Shown one piece after another: positions 48,336-60,203 of a DNA stretch of 64,000 nt (position 1 is the stretch's first letter; every line of letters begins with the position of its first letter). The position numbers were made by a program, and so were the translations under genes. This DNA comes from Gigaspora margarita (lineage: Eukaryota; Glomeromycota; Glomeromycetes; Diversisporales; Gigasporaceae). The stretch lies in assembly GCA_009809945.1 (NCBI GenBank), contig WTPW01001559.1, positions 110,433 through 174,432 on the forward strand, given 5' to 3'. The notes beneath the pieces were generated by a model, which did no database searches, was not told where the DNA came from, and worked only from the letters and a program-made list of their open reading frames with translations.

Positions 48336-49569
48336 GACGTACAGCACTAACTCTGCATTTCAATAGGGTGGAGGTGTTATTATTTTAGCTTGCGAGTTCT
48401 CTGTATATAGTTTCTTAAAACAACGTAATAATGTCTTCAGCATGTTTTACTATTGTGTTGAAATATCAAATACAATACTGTACAATCACCATCAATATTT
48501 ATAATTTTGTTTATATTGAAACATTGAAGTAAAAGAAAGGTCAGCATCATGAATTTTGTAATTACCTTCTCAACAAAAAAAAACCTTATTAACCTTATTA
48601 TTAGTAAGAACAGCAAATTTTCTACTTTTGGTGAAGTGAAGGTATAAATATATTTGTACAATTAATAATAAAATATAACGATAAAGAATAATTATTAAAT
48701 GAGACTTATTTAACAACTGCGCTTTCTGAAAGCATATTAGAATAGACATATAGGAATTGCATTATATTCACATATACACACACGAATAAGTTATTTTTAT
48801 AAAAATAAAAGCTAATAAAGTAAAGTTTTGCTTAAAACTATTAGTTGGATGAAGAATTAGTTTAGATTGATTGATTCTTAAAGCCTAGCTGCTGAAAAAT
48901 TTACGTTAGATTGGAAAATTTTAAACTTTACTTTATCAAAAGAATATTTAAAATTTTAATTGGCTGGAAAAATAAATTAATATTAGGTCAGGGCGATTTA
49001 AAATTCTAAATTGGCTAGCAACACTGCGATAGGTATTGCATTAGATCAGGTGATTTTTAAATTTAATTAATGGGAGAAGGTTCATATGGATCACAATTCT
49101 GTACAAATTAAAAAGCCTTCAATTTAATTCGAGCATTCTCAACAGCGAAAATTTTTATTTCTAAATAGGTTATTAGATTTAATTTAATTAAGGAAAAAAA
49201 TGAAGGCTCAAAATTAAGAAATTTGCAGCAAAATTTTAATTTCATGACAATTAACCAATATCTCTAATAAATGATGTTACTTTTATATTTGGTTAAATTA
49301 TGGATGATTTATGAAAATAGCATGGTGAAATGATTTAATATTTATTTAAAATGTTACGTGGTAAAACATTTTTTCCTACCGAAATTAGGAACATTATGAT
49401 AAACTATAATTATATATCGATGATATTATTTGTTGTAATATTAGGGTAAAGGTATTTATGGTAAATTTTTTTATATTTAATTTTATAAATTTTATGAAAA
49501 ATTATATTAAGTAAAGTAATTTTAATTCTTAATAAAAGTTTGTAGAGTAGGTTTTTATGATTCTAATAA
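48336..49569. other. AT-rich non-coding stretch
   Basis: No gene, RNA or repeat structure that I can support. Confidence 0.45.
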
Positions 49570-49697
49570 TAGTAAAATGAAGTTTGCTATTTATCACCAC
49601 TGGTGATCATCACCAGTGTATATTTGTATCTTTAAATTTGGCCTATGAAATCACCTTTGAGGCTCTAACAAAATAAATTACTCATAAAATTTTGGTA

Positions 49698-50527
49698 CAG
49701 TCTTCCTCCTCTACAATCACCTCCTCTATAGTCACAAGCTCTATATAATCACAAAAAATTTAACTCCCATTTTTTTTTATATATAAAATACCTTTATATA
49801 ACCACAAATAGCTTATAATCACTATCACATTTTTTAGAGGCTTTTTGAAATCTTTTATTAGTAAAAATACTCTTATATAATCACAACATTATATATAAAA
49901 GTTCAAGTTTTACTATTGCAGATTCCAAAAATAAGCTTTTTTTTTTTGGGCAAAAAGTTATACAATAAATAAATTGATGTTTAGTGATCGCAAGTAGTTG
50001 CTACATAGTAAAGTCCAAATTTTACTATGCATATCGATTATAATCGCTTAAGTAAACCTATTCAAAAGATACTAATGCACATAATATAAAATTTTTATCA
50101 AAATTGGAGAGGTTTTTATTATTAAACTTTTAATTTTTACTTCATCAAATATATTTTTTAAAAAAATTCTAATTTTTTTTATTGAATGTAAAAATTAAAT
50201 GTCAGATAATAAAAACTTCTCCAAATTGTATAAAAATTTCAAAGCATATGTATTTTGATCTTCTGAATAAGTTTACTTAAGCGATAACGATCGATTTACA
50301 TAGTAGAATTTGGACTTTACTATGTAGTGACTATTATCAATCGCAGGTTGCTTATTTTGGTTTTGTTAGTAACTATTTGTGAATATAAAATATTTACTTT
50401 TATATAATCACATTATAAATATTTTATATATTATTGTGACTATATAGGATATATATTTATAATTTCACTCATTTATAATCACATATTTTTATGATACAAA
50501 CTGCGTGATTATAGAGGAGGAAGACTG
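49698..50527. mobile_element. Tc1/mariner-like element, TA target, 830 bp
   Basis: Ends CAGTCTTCCTCCTCTACAAT and, inverted, CAGTCTTCCTCCTCTATAAT; TA at 49696-49697 and 50528-50529. The paralogous element at 58 kb reads TTTTGGTATAAACTATGCCC across this site, the exact empty site. Interior has repeated TATAATCAC words in both orientations. No transposase. Carries a nested element (49993-50337). Confidence 0.9.
49993..50337. mobile_element. Nested foldback MITE, CTACATAGTAAAGTCC family, copy 1
   Basis: Arms with GCTACATAGTAAAGTCCAAA and complement flank a hairpin interior. Octamers TGATCGCA (49985-49992) and CAATCGCA (50338-50345) differ by two transitions. The same family sits inside a different host element at 54929-55272. 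Confidence 0.75.
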
Positions 50528-50675
50528 TATAAACTATGCCCCTGCCCCATCCCAGTTCTTAACCCTAACCCTAATATTAATAAATTTTAATTTTTATTTC
50601 AGCAAAAAACTTTTAACATTACACTTTATTGTTAATACTGGCAATAATCACTAGTAGTGGCATGTAGTAATTTTG

Positions 50676-51490
50676 TAGTAAAATTATTAAAATTGGTTAA
50701 AAATTCAGTAAGTTATAAATTTTTTTTATTTTTTTTTTAATATTTAGGAGAACCCCAGGTGTAGCACCTGCCCCAAACTTTTATTAATACTTAAGTGAAT
50801 TGATATATGATAGTTTCATAAACACATACATATTGTATACAAGTATTGAGACTAGGACTTTAGGTCATACAGCATTTTTTCATAGCTAAAACCCACCAGA
50901 GCCTTCTATATTTCCACATATAGCTGACCTGAATTTTGTACATACCTTACCAACTGCCAATTAGTATTCACATGTCCAATATTTTACTCACATTACATTA
51001 GCAAAAATATATATGTGTAAACTTTTGCAAGTTTTTACAGTATGTAAGAAAATTGTAAACTTACGTAAAATTTAGTGTAAAACTATATAAGTCTTATGGT
51101 GCATAAGAAAATCGTAAATTTGCATAAAATTTTTATATAAATTTATAATTTTCTTATGGTGTGTAAGAAAATCATAAATTTATGTAAAATTTTCTATGTA
51201 AATTTACGATTTTTTTACACACTGTAAAAAAATTGTAAATTTATATAAAAATTTTACGTAAATTTACAATTTTCTTATAAACTATAAGATTTTCTTTCAA
51301 GCGTAAAAATACAAATCTAAATATTTTGAAATATTTTGAACCCACTTTTGAAATATTTTAGGATAGGAAACCAAGCTGGATCAGTAGATCTGTAATCTGA
51401 ATTGTGCTTGAACTAATATTTTCAAAATAGTTCNAAATCTTANATGATATACAAATTCTGTACTACAAGATCAGATTAGATCTTTTGTTT
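50676..51490. repeat. Non-coding stretch with GTAAATTTAC hairpin repeats
   Basis: From about 51010 to 51310 four or five degenerate units of about 60-65 bp repeat TAAGAAAATCGTAAATTTAY and its complement, so the block is self-complementary at several scales. The rest shows nothing. Ambiguous bases at 51434 and 51443. Confidence 0.5.
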
Positions 51491-52330
51491 ATATAATTAG
51501 ATCTTTTATTTTGTTTTTTTTTGCTTTTTTTTGTTTTCTTTCATTTTTGTTTTCATTTGTTTTTTTTTTTATTTTATTTTTTTTATTTTTTTTTATTTAT
51601 TTATTTTTTAATTTTTTTTCATTTTATTTTTTTCGGCACTTTACAAGACAATCTCTGAAAAAAAACAAACAACTTTTAAGAACCTTGTGCAAGCCAACCC
51701 AAACTTCTAACACTTCTGACACTCTGTAAGAACAAACAACTAATTTCTTTAGCAATTTCCAAGAACACTTCTTTAAAGAAATAATTTAGTTAGGCGCAGG
51801 TTTTGGCAAGTTTTTGCAATATTTCACTTTATTTATTTTTTGTTTTTTTTTTGTTTTTATTTTTTTTTATTAATTTATTTTATTCTGGCACTTTGCAAGA
51901 GCAGAACCCTTACTTCCTGGCACTTTGCAGAAAAACCAACCTGGACTTTTTGGTACTTTATGACTTTTTTGGCATTTGTAAAAACATTAACCCAGCTTTC
52001 ACAATTTCTAAATTTGCAAGAATGTGAACTCTTACTCAAAGAAATGAAGAATTTGGGGCTTCATTTATTTTTTTTATTCAGTTTGCATACATTTTTTGTT
52101 TTTCATTTTTTTTTACTTATTTTTTATTTTATTTATTTCAAACTTCTTTGATACTTTGCGACTTTTTTCTAGCACTTTACAAGAATACCAGCTTTAACTT
52201 CTCTAGCACATTTCAAGAACATACTAGATTTTTCTGGCAATTTGCAAAAACACCAACACTTCTGAGAAATATTTTTTTATTTTTTTTTACTTCTCTACTA
52301 TTTTTAGAAAGAATTTAAAAAAGAGAGCAA
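51491..52330. repeat. T-rich block with GGCACTTTGCAAGA units
   Basis: Long T-runs alternate with degenerate copies of a segment such as GGCACTTTGCAAGAGCAGAA or AGCACTTTACAAGAATACCA plus ACTTCT, about 45-60 bp apart, at least eight times. Open frames here are Phe-rich noise and are not supported. Confidence 0.55.
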
Positions 52331-54199
52331 AATGAAGTTATAGCCAAAACAAAAGAAATAGCCAAAGCAAAAATGATAAAAACAAAGAAGCAAATAAATA
52401 GCTAACTGTGGGTGAGTGAAAATAAGTGCATAGAGTTAGTTTTTTGTATATAGCAATAGAATTAGATGTGACGAAGTGCAAAAGTAGTTTAAAATATTTG
52501 TAACAATATAAAAATAATACTGTATATAATGTAATATATAATAAAATATGTAATATTAATTTTTTTTTTTAATGTTAAAGGTGAGATCATGCTTTTATCT
52601 TTATTAAATTTAATAGAAACTTTTTACAAAACAAAAATTCATTGCTTAAATCTATTGTTAAGAGTAAAAACTCAGACATATATCTAAATATAATTTAAAT
52701 ACTTATCTGCGGCCTAAACCTACCAGAGTGGCCAAAGCTCACCTAGATTTGGTTATAAAGAAGGATGTCAGAAAAATGTGTTAAGTATTTAATCCATTTA
52801 GGAAGCCATATTTCAAATTTATGAATTGCAGTTTGTATAGTAAGTTCATTGTTATTAGAAGAAGTGTTTAAAAATGAATAAGTTGATGAAGTATTATTTT
52901 GAGAAGGTTGTAAAATATGTAATATTAATTAAAAATTGTAAAATATAATATATAATAACAAATAAATAAATATAAAATTTTATATTAAATTGCGAAAACT
53001 TGTGAAATATTGTGAAAACCTGTAAAAAAGCATAATTATATGAATATGTATATCATTTAAAAATTTTGTAAATTTGTGAAAATATGCAAAATATTGTGAA
53101 ATATTGCCAGTTTTTACAAGTTTTCATGTTAGTTCATTGTTTTATGCATAATTATGTTTTGCTATATTTAGAATTTACTATACCATAAATGTTCATAATT
53201 ATTATATCTTGTAATATTTTGAAGTTACTATAGTGTAAACTTATGTAATTATTACCTCTATATAATATTTTGAACTAATCATAAGTTTTTATAAAGTTAC
53301 GTCTGCGTAAAAACATAGTGAGGTTTACACATATTTTTTTTTGCTGATGTACCTAATCTAAACTTCCAATTTGGTGTGTGTTGCTAGGTAGGCACTTTAT
53401 GCTTTATGTGTTATAAATTTTTAAAGTTTGTGTATTAAACTTTAGTAATAAAACTAATTTATAAATTTGCATAGATTGACAAATATGAATTAGCAATTTT
53501 GTGTAACCAGAAATTTTTGAACCTACTCAGAAAAGTTTTATGATATATACAAGTATCTAATATATTAAAATCTTATATATCACATTAGTTTACCCTGTAT
53601 AAATAATTTTAAATACCCCTATTGTGACCAATTATCATTGTTAATTTTCAACTGGATTATTATGAATACCAAAAAATAATATCTGTTATTGTAAATTTCT
53701 AACCAGATCAGTCTGAATATCAAAAATACAAGGCACACATAATTTAACAATTTTTTGTTAATTTTTAACCAGATTAGTCCAAATAACAAAAAAATATAAG
53801 GTATATATAATTTAACCAATTATTATACAAGTCTTATGTAATAACCCATACTTTTTTGAAAGATTATTTACACAGGTATATATAGCAATATATATCTGTA
53901 TAAATGAACAATATTTTATAAAAGTCAAAATGATGGTTTTAAATTCAAAAACTATATTTTGTTAGATTATTTTTAAGATCCTTATACTATATTTAGTTGA
54001 ATATTTTTAAAATTCTCATAGCTAATAAAAAACTTTATTTAGTCAAGTTAGGTTATTTAAAATTTTTTAGTTAGAAGAATACTATATTGGTTAACTAATT
54101 TTAAAGTTTTTATAACCATGTGAGGACTATATTCTGTTAGATTATTTTAAAATTTTTATAGCTGGTGAAGACTATATTTAGTAATTTTTAAAATTTTTA
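52331..54199. other. AT-rich non-coding stretch
   Basis: No gene supported. Degenerate direct repeats of about 80 bp around AACCAGATYAGTCYRAATA occur at 53650-53790. Confidence 0.45.
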
Positions 54200-54608
54200 T
54201 AAGGGGCATTCAGAAATAATATTATACTTGATGGGAGAGGTTCCCCAAAATATAATATTTTTTCCAATAAGTAAAGGGAGTCAAAAAAATAACATAATTT
54301 TTTTATAAAAATTTGTTTAAATCTTGATCCAGCATTTCAAACTAGATAATTTTGGTACCAATCAAATTGCCTCGAGAAGAGGATTTGAATGGTACAAAAT
54401 TATTTAATTGGATTATTGGATCAAGATTTATTAACAAAATACTATTGGTTATTATCTTTTCTTATAAAATTACTATATAATCAATAGTTTTTTGTAAAAC
54501 TCTTGATCCAGTGATCCAAATAAATGATTTTGGTGCTATTGGATTTGTTTCATAAAGACAAATCAAATGGTACCAAAAATTGTCCAAATTGGATTACTGT
54601 ATCATTAT

Positions 54609-55546
54609 TAGAGTGTCCAGAATTCTGCTGCTAAAGATAGTAAATTATGCTTGCTAATAGTATGAAATTATGCTTTTTCTGCTAATGATTTTTTTAAAAA
54701 AAGTTTTTTTTTAAATTAAGAGATTTTATAGTTTTAATAATACAAAATTTTAAAAATAACTATTTATGAATTATATTTATTCTAACTTTTCTTTATTAAA
54801 ATATAATATATTAAGTTTTCCTAAAGTTTTTTCTGAAAGTGCATGATGATTATTATCAAGAGTACTTTTATAATTAGAAAAACTATATTCAATATCCATA
54901 CCTGAAAATAAGCTGCCCAATGATTGACAAAAGTTGCTACATAATAAAGTCCAAATTTTACTAAGCAAATCGATTAAAGTCGCTTAAGTAAACTTATCCA
55001 GGAGATCAAAATACATATACTTTAAAATTTACAACAAAATTGAAGAATTTTTTATTAATTGGATTTTAATTTTTATGTTCAATGAAGAGATTAAAATTTT
55101 ATTAACAAATATATTCATTGAACGTAAAAATTAAAAGTCAAATAATAAAAAGTACTCCTGTTTTGATGAAACTTTCAAAATATGTATAGTTTTTCTTTCA
55201 AACAAGTTTATTTAAGCGTTAATAATTGATTTACACAGAAGAATTTGGACTTTACTATGTAATGACTACTGGCGATTGACAAAAAATTGATTATATTCAA
55301 AGATAAGCTATCCCAGTTTTTTTGTGTTCAAAATCATTCAAAAATATTGTAATGTAGTTTTTAGATTCTCTGTACCATATGTATATAAAAACTTAGTGAT
55401 ACTCTATCTATTATCAAAAATACCCAAATAATGCTAAATTTTATGCTAGAAAATATAAATTATGCTAAATTCTGCTGCTAGCATAATAATGCTAGTGAAC
55501 TCAAATTATGCTAAATTATGCTAATAGCATATTTCTGGATACCCTA
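54609..55546. mobile_element. hAT-like element of family TAGRGTGT nested in the Harbinger-like element
   Basis: Ends TAGAGTGTCCAGAATTCTG and, inverted, TAGGGTATCCAGAAATATG. ATCATTAT (54601-54608) and ATCATAAT (55547-55554) are the duplication, and the intact paralog at 21.6 kb shows the uninterrupted sequence (TCATAATATATTC, on its complement). Subterminal TTATGCTAAAT words. Itself carries 54929-55272. Confidence 0.88.
54929..55272. mobile_element. Nested foldback MITE, CTACATARTAAAGTCC family, copy 2
   Basis: Same architecture as 49993-50337. TGATTGAC (54921-54928) and CGATTGAC (55273-55280) are an 8-bp duplication with one transition. It is the innermost of three levels at this locus. Confidence 0.8.
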
Positions 55547-55590
55547 ATCATAATATATCCAAGTTTTTGTAAAAATTATATATATAATAT

Positions 55591-55907
55591 GGGTAGTTTT
55601 ATTTTGCCAACAATCACTTCACTGACATAACATTTTACTGACAATTATTCACCAACAAGTTCATTTTACTGACAGTTATTTCACTGAAGCTCATTTTACT
55701 AACAAAGTAATTCTGGACATTGTCGTTAGAGTCAGAGTAGAGTTAGAGTAAAATTAGTGTTAAAGTTAGTATACTTTTTTAAAAAAAAACTTGTTGGTCA
55801 AATGGACTTTGGTGAAACAAATTGTCGGTACAATGAACTTGTCAATGAATAATTGTCAGCAAAATGTTATATCAGTGAAGTGATTGTTGGCAAAATAATA
55901 CAGACCC
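55591..55907. mobile_element. Inverted-repeat MITE with 115-bp arms in the Harbinger-like element
   Basis: GGGTAGTTTTATTTTGCCAA and, inverted, GGGTCTGTATTATTTTGCCA start arms that share CAATCACTTCACTGA and TAACATTTTRCTGACAATTA. The core has a TTAGAGTTAGAGTAAA telomere-like tract. Comparison with the intact host copy shows that it is an insertion; the target duplication is unclear. A weakly related segment lies at 26240-26400. Confidence 0.75.
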
Positions 55908-56001
55908 AATAAATATATGGATTTTAAAAATTTTTTTATATAGTCTGATAGTCAAGAGCTACTATGTAGAGGTACATAACACTATTTAAGAATGCCCCTA
56001 A

Positions 56002-56671
56002 TTAGAAAAGTTTTAAAATTTTTAATTGTTGAGCAAAGAATTAATTTGGTTAGAAAAAATTTTTAAAGTTCTTATCAAATTCAAAATATTTGTAAGGTTG
56101 CTTAAAAGTTTCAAAAATATGAATAAATATGTTTATATAAAACAGTTCATCGAATTTGTTCTATATTAAAAACTTTTTTATTAAAACTGATCTACAAATT
56201 GTTTTGAAGTTTTTTTTTATATTTGTAACAAATAAAAATATCAGAATTGTCACTTGATATTTAAAAGAGAAAAAAATGAAGTTGGGATAATTAAGATTAA
56301 GTTTTACAAACAAGTGAAAAACATAACAAAATAAAAAGTTTAAATTATTAGTTAATAGTAACACACAGATTGTTACATCAGACCCAGATAATAATATAGT
56401 AATTATTTGAATATGTATATATAAGTTAGTTATTTGGATTCATATCTAAACCACATAGCTAAAGGTTATGAGATTTAAATATTAACCTGTATATAACTAA
56501 CTTATACACACATATTTATATATAACTAAAATTCATTGTTAATTTCTAATCAGATCAATTCGAATAACAAAAAATACAAATTAGAATTTGTGAAATTTAA
56601 ATAATTTTTTCTAATTAAATATTTAATTATATTTTATTTTTCTGCCAAATAATAATTAGGGTTTTAAAAAA
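56002..56671. other. AT-rich non-coding stretch
   Basis: Nothing supported. Confidence 0.45.
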
Positions 56672-56908
56672 GGTGCACCTCTTTTATACATCTCGAAATT
56701 TTACTAAAATAACTATATTGCACTATTAATGAAAAATGCTCCTCTTATGATATTATCTTAAACTCTAATTTTAAATTAATCCTAAATCTAATCCTAAACC
56801 TAACTCCAACTCTAATCTTCTAATCTCCTAACCCTAACCTATTCTTAATTCCAATTATGATTATTTATATTTGCTACTTTAGGAGTTCACTATGGTGCAT
56901 AGTGCACC
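56672..56908. mobile_element. MITE with GGTGCAC ends and telomere-like core
   Basis: GGTGCACCTCTTTTATAC at the left and GGTGCATAGTGCACC at the right form short inverted ends. The interior (56760-56845) is a run of degenerate CCTAAWYCTAA words ending CTCCTAACCCTAACC. Similar GTGCAC-rich ends bound the element at 14556-16060. Confidence 0.5.
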
Positions 56909-57020
56909 AAATTATAAATTTCTAATAATTATATAGTTGTATTTAGCTCAAATAGATTTTTAAAATGATCAATTTATGAATTAGTTTACTTATCTAATAT
57001 GTAAATGCCACTGGCACAAT

Positions 57021-57852
57021 TAGAGGTTGGAACCAGTTTTATTTTTACAATTCAGATTTAATTTTTCAACTTCAACTTAAATTGGTTTAACCCGAATTTA
57101 AATAAACCTGAGTAATTTAGTTTTGCAATTTTAATAAACTCGTAAAACCGAATCAACCTGAATTTTAAAAAACCAATTTTCACAGTTGTAATAAACTAGC
57201 AGTTAGAATGTTCAAATATCTATGCTTAGAGTAGCTTGATATGTTGTAAATCGGAATAGATTGGTTGTGCAACCAAAATTTAGCAGATCCAGACAGAAGG
57301 GATCGAAATTGATAAATTTTGCTAATAATCCAATAATCCACATGCTAAATAAAATTACCAGATGCCAATTTTGCTATAATTTAATTAGTTATTATTATTG
57401 ATAAATGTGGCATAAACTTTGGCCAAAATCGAATTCTAGTATCTAAATAAATGCATTTTAAAACTTAAGGCAATCTGTTGATAGTGATGAAGAATAGTTT
57501 ATGTATACTCACTCCATCATATGATATTACATACCTCAGGATAACACGAATACAAAATCTGGTATGCTCATACACAGTAGCAGTATACTACGCTAGCAAA
57601 TTAAATGCAAGATTGGTGAACTCACCATTCTAGATAGCAGTAAACCATACACTCTGCATGGCTACATTCCTGGTATTCGATTTTTCTGTTTTATTAAATT
57701 TGATAAATCTAGTTTTATTAAATTTGATTTTTCAGTTTTATTCGGTTTTATTAAATTTAATAAATCCAAATTTATTAAATCCAAATATAAAATATTTGAA
57801 TCGGGTTGAACCAGTTTTAAATTTGGATGCAACAATTTGGTTCCAACCTCTA
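57021..57852. mobile_element. hAT-like element, TAGAGGTTGGAACC ends, 832 bp
   Basis: TAGAGGTTGGAACCAGTTTT on the left is mirrored on the right (TTGGTTCCAACCTCTA). Octamers GGCACAAT (57013-57020) and GATACAAT (57853-57860) match 6 of 8, both differences being transitions. Subterminal AACCAGTTTTA and TTAAATTTGATTTTTC words recur. No transposase; open frames on both strands at 57660-57865 are repeat-derived. Confidence 0.78.
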
Positions 57853-58032
57853 GATACAATTATTTAACAGTAGTGATGCCACCGTGCACTAGCAACTCAA
57901 AAATCAATAGATATTTTTTTAAAATCTTATACTCACACTCATGCCAACTAAATTAATAAAATAAATACTTATAAATATTTTTATTATAGAATACCAACTA
58001 TATCTCTATATATATTTTAATAATATTTATTT

Positions 58033-58635
58033 GAAGTTTGCTATTTATTACTAGTAGTGATCATTATTAATGTATATTTTGTACACTCAAACCTCTATAA
58101 ATACAACGTGTACAAACAAGACTACAACGTGCATTTAGAGAGGTATTGCATTTAGGGAGAGCCAATTAAATTGCAGCTTTAAAGATTTGATTATCAAGTT
58201 TGTATAACTTCTACTAAAAACTGTATAACCTATCTTAAATACTAAAATTTGATTGGCTATGTGCATTTAGGGAGGTAGCTTGATATAGAAAATTATTTGG
58301 AAGAACGTGCATTTACAGAATATAGAATGTGCATTTAGCACTAATTATTTCTTACAGACAAGACAAAAACATGCATTTAGAGAAGTATTGCATTTATTGA
58401 GGTTGCATTTATGGAGTTCTAACTATATCTTTAAATTTTGTCTATGAAATCACCTTTGAGGCTCTAATAAAAAAATTTTCTCTAAAATTTTGGTATAAAC
58501 TATGCCCTTGACCTATCTAGTTCTTACTTTAACTTTAATATTAATCAAATTTTAATTTTGCTTTGGCAAAAAACTTTTTATTAATTTTTGTTAATCACTA
58601 GTAATGATTACTACTGGCAATAAGTAGTAATTTTC
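58033..58635. mobile_element. Mutator-like MITE copy 2, carrying a pogo-like insertion
   Basis: Paralog of 49579-50675 (GAAGTTTGCTATTTAT start; GGCTCTAATAAAAAAATTTT; right end with CACTAGTAATGATTACTACT). The 9-bp duplication is degenerate here. Its telomere-like tract reads TTACTTTAACTTTAATATT where copy 1 has CCC triplets, i.e. C-to-T changes. Confidence 0.8.
58084..58425. mobile_element. Pogo/Tc1-like MITE, TA target
   Basis: CACTCAAACCTCTATAAATA and a diverged inverted end (AACTCCATAAATGCAACCTC) bound 342 bp, with TA on each side (58082-58083, 58426-58427). Copy 1 of the host element shows the empty site. Interior repeats GTGCATTTAGAGA-type words. CAAACCTCTATAA resembles known pogo/Tigger termini. 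Confidence 0.82.
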
Positions 58636-58898
58636 TATTTAAATAGCTGTGCAATACAGTTGTATAAACTATGAATAGGAAAATTAGTACACTATGATGC
58701 TAGATATTATATATAGATAACATGATTTTTCCTAAACACCTATTAGATTCTGATAATATATATATGATCTAATTATTGTAACCATTCAGATATTCTAGTT
58801 GCCTATTTGGGCTGTGAACTAGAAAAACCCACCTTTGACACTTTTCAACAATTTGAGACTTAGATTCAAATTAAAGCACTAGTTTTTATCTATATATA
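58636..58898. other. AT-rich non-coding stretch
   Basis: Nothing supported. Confidence 0.4.
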
Positions 58899-59128
58899 TT
58901 GTCGTGGCTGAAGCTAGAAATGACTGAAGCTGGAAATCAGATAAGCTGATTTAAAAAAATAAGTCCTACCAAAATCTACTTATACTCTTTTATTATTAAA
59001 ACTAACCCTAAACCCTAACCTAACCCTAAAAAAAACCCCCTAACAAAAGGCCCTAAAATTTTTTAAAAATTTCATATTAAAATAATTAAAATTTCCAGCA
59101 TCAGCCTTTTCCAGCATCAGCCACAACA
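58899..59128. mobile_element. MITE with GTGGCTGAAGCT ends and telomere-like core
   Basis: TATTGTCGTGGCTGAAGCTA and, inverted, TATGTTGTGGCTGATGCTGG form about 40-bp ends containing two copies of GGCTGAWGCTGGAAA. The core has AACCCTAACCTAACCCTAAA (about 59010-59030). Flanks are ATATAT-rich, so the target is ambiguous. Confidence 0.7.
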
Positions 59129-59888
59129 TATATTTTACTTTTTACTCTGTGTTGCTATAATAAATTATCATGATTTTTTAACTTGAATGTTAAACCAATT
59201 TTTTAACAATCATGTTCTAAAAATAGATTTACAATCAAAGATTGATAACTCAATTAAATTAGATGGTCAATCAGTGTTTTATAATTATATGCATTGTTTA
59301 TTCTGCCATTTGCTCAAAATGGAAAACCCCTTCAAATACAGGTTTTTCTAGTCTACAGACTATTTACAGTAGTCAAATTTTGACTTGCAATTGAGTTAAA
59401 ATGCATATGTTCAGTGTCACAATATAGATACCTAATATCTGCAAAAAAATAATAATTGAGTATGCAACAATCATAAATGTTAAAAATGATTACATAAATC
59501 TGCACAATTTTATATAGTTGGCAAACAATATAAACAAAATCTTAAGTGACTCAATATATAAATTGATAATCCAAACAGAATCCTGAGTAAACAAGCTATA
59601 ATATTAATACATAAGTACAATAAGTCAAGAAAGCATGATGATAAATAGTAAGTCAATGTATATATAAAGAAATCAAAATTGTAAACACATAAGGTAATAT
59701 TATAGAATTTTTTAAATAGTGATTCCTACCACACAAAACATCAGCATGCATGCATACAAATCAAGGAATGATCATCCAAATCAGAAGCCTAAATTGTGAA
59801 CTTATAAACCATACTCTACATACTTCATACTCTGTTCTAGTATACTTTATGTATAATGTACTACATTCCTGATATATATCCATAGAAC
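59129..59888. other. AT-rich non-coding stretch
   Basis: No gene or repeat supported. Confidence 0.45.
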
Positions 59889-60181
59889 AGGACCCTGACA
59901 TCTCTCATATAGGTCATAACTGGATTTTGGCCAATTTTAATCTAATTTCTGAAAATAATAAAATCTATTTACTTTAATAACTTCTAAACCAGTGATCAGA
60001 ATTGAATAAACTTTTTTTGTTAGATGTGCCTCACTAAGAGCTTCATTTTAAAAAAAGATGTTCATTCAAATTGACTGCTAGATGCTAAAATAATTGCCAA
60101 AAACTGATTTTGCTTCTCAAATTTTAGGTGTTTTTGCTAATAAATTTCAAGTATAACCTCTATACTAGATGTCAGGATCCT
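59889..60181. mobile_element. AGGACC-family MITE, copy 2
   Basis: Homologous over its length to 15052-15347 in the opposite orientation; ends AGGACCCTGACATCTCTCAT and, inverted, AGGATCCTGACATCTAGTAT. Flanking octamers do not match clearly, consistent with age or a rearranged flank. Confidence 0.8.
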
Positions 60182-60203
60182 TATACATCAGCAAAATAAA
60201 TAT

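Larger units (their letters stand above)
49579..50675. mobile_element. Mutator-like MITE copy 1, perfect 9-bp target, carrying a mariner insertion
   Basis: TAGTAAAAT flanks both ends (49570-49578 and 50676-50684). Inverted ends share TTRCTAYWTRYCACYACT-like sequence. A paralogous copy is at 58033-58635. This copy has a Tc1/mariner-like insertion (49698-50527), while the position of the other copy's insertion is empty here (TTTGTATCTTTAAATTT near 49624). It contains TTCTTAACCCTAACCCTAAT near its right end. Confidence 0.85.
54203..55998. mobile_element. Harbinger-like element, TAA target, disrupted by nested insertions
   Basis: Ends GGGGCATTCAGAAATAATAT and, inverted, GGGGCATTCTTAAATAGTGT; TAA at 54200-54202 and 55999-56001. 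It is homologous (inverted) to the 531-bp copy at 21492-22022. Removing the insertions at 54609-55546 and 55591-55907 plus duplications leaves about 525 bp, matching that copy. Two GGTACC-type hairpins are retained. Confidence 0.88.

Noticed and set aside
51511-52151. Phe-rich open frames
   Set aside because: They are translations of T-runs alternating with a degenerate repeat.
57658-57867. Overlapping frames on both strands
   Set aside because: They arise from TTAAATTTGATT repeats in the hAT-like element's subterminal region.
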